From: Hydractinia symbiolongicarpus
Taxonomy: Eukaryota; Cnidaria; Hydrozoa; Anthoathecata; Hydractiniidae
Direction: 5' to 3'
Length of the DNA stretch: 64,000 bases
NCBI RefSeq assembly: GCF_029227915.1
Contig: NC_079888.1
Location: 15,173,001 to 15,237,000, forward strand
Every line of letters begins with the position of its first letter. Position 1 is the stretch's first letter. Both the position numbers and the translations under genes were made by a program. The notes below the pieces were generated by a model that worked only from the letters and a program-made list of their open reading frames with translations, was not told the origin of the DNA and searched no databases. Below, piece after piece: positions 59,301-64,000 of the stretch.

Positions 59301-62300
59301 GAAGGTTTTTTATCTTATAACATGCATTTCTTTAACCAATGTCCTTTTTTCTAATTTTTAATATTGATTTCATGTTTTTTTCAAAAAGCATTATTTCTTT
59401 TTGCTAATATCTGTCATTGAATTCATTAACCCATTGGTGTAAGCATCAACTTCTTAGCATGACAGGTTTTTTAAAAGAGTTTCACAATATAATCTTGTGT
59501 TGAAATCAGTTAAATACTTTCTTGAGCTTAAAAATGATACCAATGATACAATGCTTTTTTCAAGATATTGAGTGGATGTCTTTAGTTTCAATTTTTTATG
59601 TATTTTACTATAATATATCAACTTTGTGTAGGTGCAAGTGTTTCTAATTACATGAGCAAGTTAGAAGAAACAAGAAAAAGTGAGTTTTCTGCATATTTAT
59701 ATACAATACTTTATCTAACACCACCAGTAAATTCTTTTGTACTATGTAATGTTGTGATTGTGTTTGACACATTACCAAAACCGGCATTTACTTTAGAATT
59801 TTTTTTTCATGTAGATTTTCTAATTTCGATCGAGCTTATTGTGATAAAGAATTAGAAGTTTTGTATTTTGTGTTAATTGAACCCTAACAGTACGGCACTT
59901 TTCCCTGATTGGGTGAGTCTCCCCCGATCTGGGGTAATCACCCGATCGGGGGAGTTCGCAACTTCTAAGTTAGTTGAGACTTACCCGGATCAGGTGAGTA
60001 CTTTTTGTGAAAAAAAAACGTTTTGTAAAAGGGAAAGTTGCTGGACAAAAGTATGGGACAATTTTGTTTATTTGAAGTCACATGCGTATTTCGCGCCGAT
60101 TCACCAATTAAAAAAAAATTCACCAGGCTGTCTGGCGATATAATATTTATTTACGTTGAATCAACAACATGGTATAATGCTATTTGTTTCTGGCTAACAT
60201 GCTAGAGAGATTTTATTATTTTGATGTCCAGAAGCAAGCAAAATGACAGCTACTGCATACTTACAGGATACACCAAAACGGCTAGGTGACAAACGGCTTA
60301 GGTGACAAAAAAACTAATGTAAAAATATATTCGTGAAAGAAATAATGATTGATACCCTATAGCGTTAGACATAAGAAACATGTTATTGGTGTAATGGCTT
60401 CACATATAAAATAAACTCTGAGCAGGCAAACCCATTTATAATGTAGAAAGATAGGCCAAAACTTTTGTGAAATATGTCATAACATTGATTGGGGGAGAGT
60501 CACTCGATTGACTGATTACAAGTTCCAAAGCGCCACTCACTCGATCGGGGTATAAAAAAGTTAGCGTCCGCTGCCGACTTGCCCAATCGGGGGATTACCT
60601 CGATCAGGGGAGACTCACCCAATCGGGGAAAAGTGCCGTACTGCCTAAATACTTTGCATTGAATATATGTCTGAACTAGGCACATAGAGAAATAAAACAA
60701 AAAAACTAATCTAGGTGGTGCTCAGAACTAATCTTATTTAATGTTAATTATTTCACATGACACAAAACCTAATCAACTAAATTTTTGTGTCCACTTATCA
60801 CACTTTTTGTGTTGTTGGAATTTACGACCGTTAATTATCGGAGTCTATAACCCCTATAATTATTGTGGTTTGTTTATACTATTTCTTTTTCATATTAAGA
60901 CTATCGATTTCGAAAAGATGAAATATTCAAGCGGATGAAAGTCTCAACCTTTGCTCAATTGGTAAGGGAGCTTATTATACCTCGTACAAAAATATTAAAT
61001 TGGAATTGTTGCTGATTGTGTTTTATAATATCAATTTTTTTTTAATTATAAGTAACATTTTTTGTTACTTGTAACATTAATTGTGTTACCAGTATAAAAT
61101 TTTAAAATCAAATTGATTGGATTCTGTATCTTGTTGCATAGCAACAAAGTTAATGTTGTTAACAACAAAAGCTACACTGTTGACACAAATTAGCATTTTC
61201 AGGCAATATTAATTAACTTTAATTTTTTACTTTTGCCTCACAATGTTGCCTGATGTTCCTGTAGTCTTACTATGACAAGAAATGGAAATTAGACTTATAA
61301 AAAGCAACATTTTTTTACCTATGTATATCAAAGAAACACGATGTGGCATGCCACTACTGGTTCCATGTCACTAGATTTAAAAAAATATTCAAAATACTTT
61401 TTCTTTTAGCATTATTTCTTAAGCATCTCTACTTTTCTTACTGTTTTTGGTAAATTTTACGATTTTCTGATACTTTAAATATATTGAGAGTTTGTCAAAC
61501 TTACTGTATCTAGAAAGGTATTTCTCTCCTGTCTCTTTAGGTCTTACAAGTAGCTGAAGTTGTAAATATTGAATTGGAACGCCAACTGCTGGAAACAGCT
61601 AGAACAGAAGAGAATAGTAAGACTTTGTTTTTGTCTTTTTAACGTATGTTGGATCGTTTTCCACTCATAATTTTTCATTCCTTATTAATGGTTTGTGGAC
61701 TTTATGCTGGTGCAAATCCATTCCTACTTTTGAAAAGTACTTGTTATTGTTTGTTATCATGCAATTACAAAACAACATGGTGATTCTTATAAAAAAAAAA
61801 ACGCTAGTGAATTTTTTGAAAATGATGAATATGACTTGTCAACAGAAATTTGTAAATGTTGTTCAACACTTCAATACTTAACAAGTTCTTCATGTAGGTT
61901 CGAAATTGGACATCACATTTTTCACAAACTGTCGTTTTTGTTAGATTTTCAGGTACCTAGGACCTTATGCACAAATTAAAAACACGCATTTTACTGCGGA
62001 TGTTGTAACACATTGACGATGATGATGATGTTTATACCAAAACAAATAAATATTTACAATCTAGAATGAAATTTATACATTGAGTAGTGCAAACGTAATA
62101 AATCATATAACCATACATACCAGCTTGCTACAGCAAAATAAACAGTGTGGAAAACTTGTACGCATTAGTTGAAAAACATGAAAGTTAAAAGTTGAATGAA
62201 TCTAAATGTAGATAGTAATCTCAAGCAATTGCTATTATAGTGCGTCTTGTCTTTGTGAAACCATTGTTCAAACTTTTAGAAACATTGCTATCTACGCACT

Positions 62301-63322
62301 TTAATTAACTTTTTCTAACTTAAAATGATTTTATCCTTCAAATTATTGAAAGTGATGGAATTCTTCTTTTAATTTTCTGCTTCTTTTTTTCGTTCAGATG
62401 AAGAAGAGGAAGAAGAGGTAGCAAATGAACAATGTAATGGTACACTTACAGACAGATCTCTGCTCCAAAAGTATGTAATAGACTGAAATATATGGATATT
62501 ATTGTTACAAGTGCCCTGCTTTTTGTTAAATTGCAGATATCCAAAGATCTCTATATCCATTAAAGCTGAAACAATGAACGTATAACTTTAAAAACTAGGA
62601 AATTTGAATACAAATTTATAACTCACGACTATGCATAGAATAGTATCATAGCTGTGTGATATAGCTATATAGCAAGCCAAACTAAATATGGTTAAAATAT
62701 TCAATTAATAATTTTTTTAACAACGAGTTTGTAACAATATTTTGGCTCCATCGTGACAGTCATTATAGATGCAGCAAGGCCGAGAAAAGTTGTCTACAAA
62801 GCAATGTCAAATATATGAAAACACGCATGTCGTGACTTGCTGGTTGTAGGCTGCAGGATAAAGGTTAAACAGGAAAATAATTTTTATTTCTTGGTACACT
62901 TTATAAGTAGGCTTCACAAATTGTCGGCTCACTCGCAAATTCGTTTTTTTTTAATTTTGCTGGCCACCCAATTTGATTTAGGCTTAATCTCCAGGTAAAT
63001 AATGATGGGGAAATCTAGTTAAAATTATTACGGTTCTGTTTCTTTCGTTGAAGTGAGTTGACCAATTACATTGTCTAATGTCACGTTTCTTTCATTGAAG
63101 TGAGCTGACCAATTACATTGTGTAAATGTCACGTTTCTTTCTATAGTGTTGTGCGTGGGTTTGGTGAAGTTGACTTAAATGGCGAAAGCGACAATCCGTC
63201 TGAAAATAAAATCGAAAATGAGGAAAAGGATTTGTTTTTGACGCCGGAACCGACCAGTCTTCCATATTTGCTGTTAGATGTGCGAGATAAAGACGCATAT
63301 AACGAATGTCATATAATTGGAG
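53339..63322 (+). CDS. CEP41: Centrosomal protein CEP41, 5' seven exons (runs off the right edge)
   Basis: Model: join(53339..53368, 57978..58032, 59632..59679, 60900..60961, 61541..61616, 62398..62470, 63147..63322); GT-AG introns with phases 0, 1, 1, 0, 1, 2, 1. Exon 2 gives KKIPQNPRYQHVKSTLDTG, exons 3-4 SNYMSKLEETRKNYRFRKDE then IFKRMKVSTFAQL, exon 5 VLQVAEVVNIELERQLLE, exon 6 a Glu-rich tract, exon 7 VVRGFGEVDLNGE and LPYLLLDVRDKDAYNECHII, the start of the rhodanese-like domain. This order matches animal CEP41, a centrosome and ciliary-base protein needed for tubulin polyglutamylation in cilia. The rest of the rhodanese domain lies beyond 64000. Exon 1 (MAASNARKKD) is the weakest part: phase and start context fit, but it is 4.6 kb from exon 2 and not conserved, and another short exon may lie between. 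Confidence 0.87.
53459..53590 (+). repeat. Purine-rich AGGCA/AGGAA cryptic repeat
   Basis: A run of ggcaagg, ggcaaagg, ggcacagg and gggtaagg words just downstream of CEP41 exon 1. It opens incidental frames on both strands. Confidence 0.7.
53591..56444. other. CEP41 intron 1; no further gene seen
   Basis: It includes tagctagc-rich simple sequence (53880-54070). The 91-residue minus-strand frame at 55349-55624 has a plausible composition but no domain or splice partner was recognised. Confidence 0.4.
56445..56852 (+). repeat. tRNA-derived SINE with duplicated head and (ATCT)n tail
   Basis: The head TAGATTAGTGGTTATAGC (A box) and GGGATTCGATTCC (B box, about 56563-56575) is a Pol III tRNA-type promoter. 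The A-box segment (gtggc.c.gtagattagtgg) is present twice, 26 bases apart. The body agrees with the minus-strand copy at 43600-43765. Before the head a diverged body fragment (gagacacactgtgtgggatg) suggests two tandem SINE units. The tail is (atct)n at 56833-56850. It lies in CEP41 intron 1, same strand. Confidence 0.82.
59028..59169 (-). mobile_element. 142-bp mini-Helitron in CEP41 intron 2
   Basis: Minus strand: A, TCTATATAATAATAATACAA, then CTGTCTGTGG; 3' end GTGGATTTTTTCATGGGCCT, TATGGACCTAG, then AAA rather than T next to CTAG's expected target only partly conserved. The hairpin is degenerate (GTGGATT...TCATGGG). The interior matches the 396-982 family (ggcgacatcaaag). Confidence 0.7.
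59888..60643. mobile_element. 756-bp MITE with long inverted termini and 5-bp CCTAA duplication, in CEP41 intron 3
   Basis: Left end CAGTACGGCACTTTTCCCTG, attgggtgagtctccc; right end is its inverse (aatcggggaaaagtgccgta, ctg). The arms extend about 60-90 bp through several GATCGGGG/CCCCGATC blocks. Target duplication CCTAA at 59883-59887 and 60644-60648. No transposase is present. CAG...CTG termini fit a cut-and-paste element, but a 5-bp duplication does not settle the superfamily. Confidence 0.85.
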
Positions 63323-63397
63323 GTAATGTACTTTATGCGTGTTGCATAATACAAATGCAATCATCTGTATTTCGATGTCAAGAGTTAAATTTATCAA

Positions 63398-63632
63398 GAT
63401 ATATCGAGAGTTAACTGATTTAAGATATATGGAGAGTCGACTGTATCGAGATATATCGAGAGTCGACTATATATATGGAAAGTCGGCTGTATGGAGATAT
63501 ATCTAGCGTCAACTTCATCGAGATATATCAAGGGTTGACTGCATCAAACTGTATTGAGATATATCGAGTCGATTGTATAGAGATATATCAAGGGTGGACT
63601 GTATCGAGATAATGAAAGTCGACTATTTCAAC
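63398..63632. repeat. Minisatellite, about 26-30-bp unit, in the CEP41 intron
   Basis: About eight diverged copies of cgagatatatcgagagtcga followed by ctgtat, starting 75 bases after the exon 7 donor. Confidence 0.87.
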
Positions 63633-63675
63633 GTAGAGTAGGGGGACAACACCAATTTTCGAGAAATTTTCCACT

Positions 63676-63961
63676 TACCGTAATGATCCATACTAGCGCC
63701 CTGGGCATTTATTAAATTTTTGGACTTTTTGCATGGGCGCTTAATCGAGGGAGGGGGGCTTAAAAAATGCTGGGTTCTTTTAAATTTTTCCTAATTTTGT
63801 ACAAATTAAAGACAACAGTAATTTATTGCGCTTGTTTGAGGGGGGGGGGGGGGGGGCGCTTAATAAGTCTTGGGCGCTTATCGAACTTTGAGGAAATTAC
63901 CTGAGCGCTTATTTGAGGGGGCGCTTAAAAATACTAGGCGCTTAATCGGATTATTACGGTA
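63676..63961. mobile_element. MITE with GCGCTTAA-rich interior
   Basis: Left TACCGTAATGATCCATACTA and right ATCGGATTATTACGGTA are inverted. The interior repeats gggcgctta and has an 18-base G run (about 63839-63856). It resembles the 40028-40229 element in terminus (tac.gtaat) and G-rich interior, so both may belong to one superfamily. Confidence 0.7.
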
Positions 63962-64000
63962 TCCCGATTTATTAAATTTTGACTTTAGAGACATAAAACG

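Overview
The window is AT-rich eukaryotic DNA with spliced genes, long introns and many short transposons. Domain content (Apple/PAN plus fibrinogen-like secreted protein, GT14 and DUF273-type glycosyltransferases, CEP41) and the style of the repeats suggest a cnidarian, most likely a hydrozoan. This is inferred from style and gene content; no database search was possible.

Layout. 1-4.0 kb: tandem and nested non-autonomous Helitrons and a palindromic TTAA-flanked element. 4.1-5.9 kb (minus): four-exon secreted Apple/EGF-like/fibrinogen-like gene. 6.5-10.6 kb (minus): a decayed transposon neighbourhood with an OB-fold-like pseudogene, a Ser/Pro/Lys-rich repeat protein, an EEP endonuclease and a Pif1-type helicase. 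The helicase is split by a 752-bp piggyBac-like MITE. 12.3-16.2 kb (plus): two-exon gene for a 798-residue acidic repeat protein. 17.9-23.3 kb: an old repeat in two copies, one interrupted by a 2485-bp Helitron. 24.0-30.6 kb (minus): seven short exons forming an unrecognised 200-residue secreted protein, with a 27-bp minisatellite abutting one splice acceptor. 31-37 kb: duplications, one intronless unknown gene (34.5 kb) and a frameshifted methyltransferase remnant. 37.7-39.1 kb (minus): 5'-truncated LINE. 40.5 and 47.4 kb (plus): two single-exon Golgi-type glycosyltransferases. 53.3-63.3 kb (plus): seven exons of CEP41, running off the right edge, with introns carrying a SINE, a Helitron and a 756-bp MITE.

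The genes do not form an operon or obvious pathway. The two glycosyltransferases and the two secreted-protein genes all belong to the secretory and surface-glycan side of the cell; CEP41 is a centrosome/cilium gene. All splice models come from GT-AG sites with matching phase and have no transcript support here.
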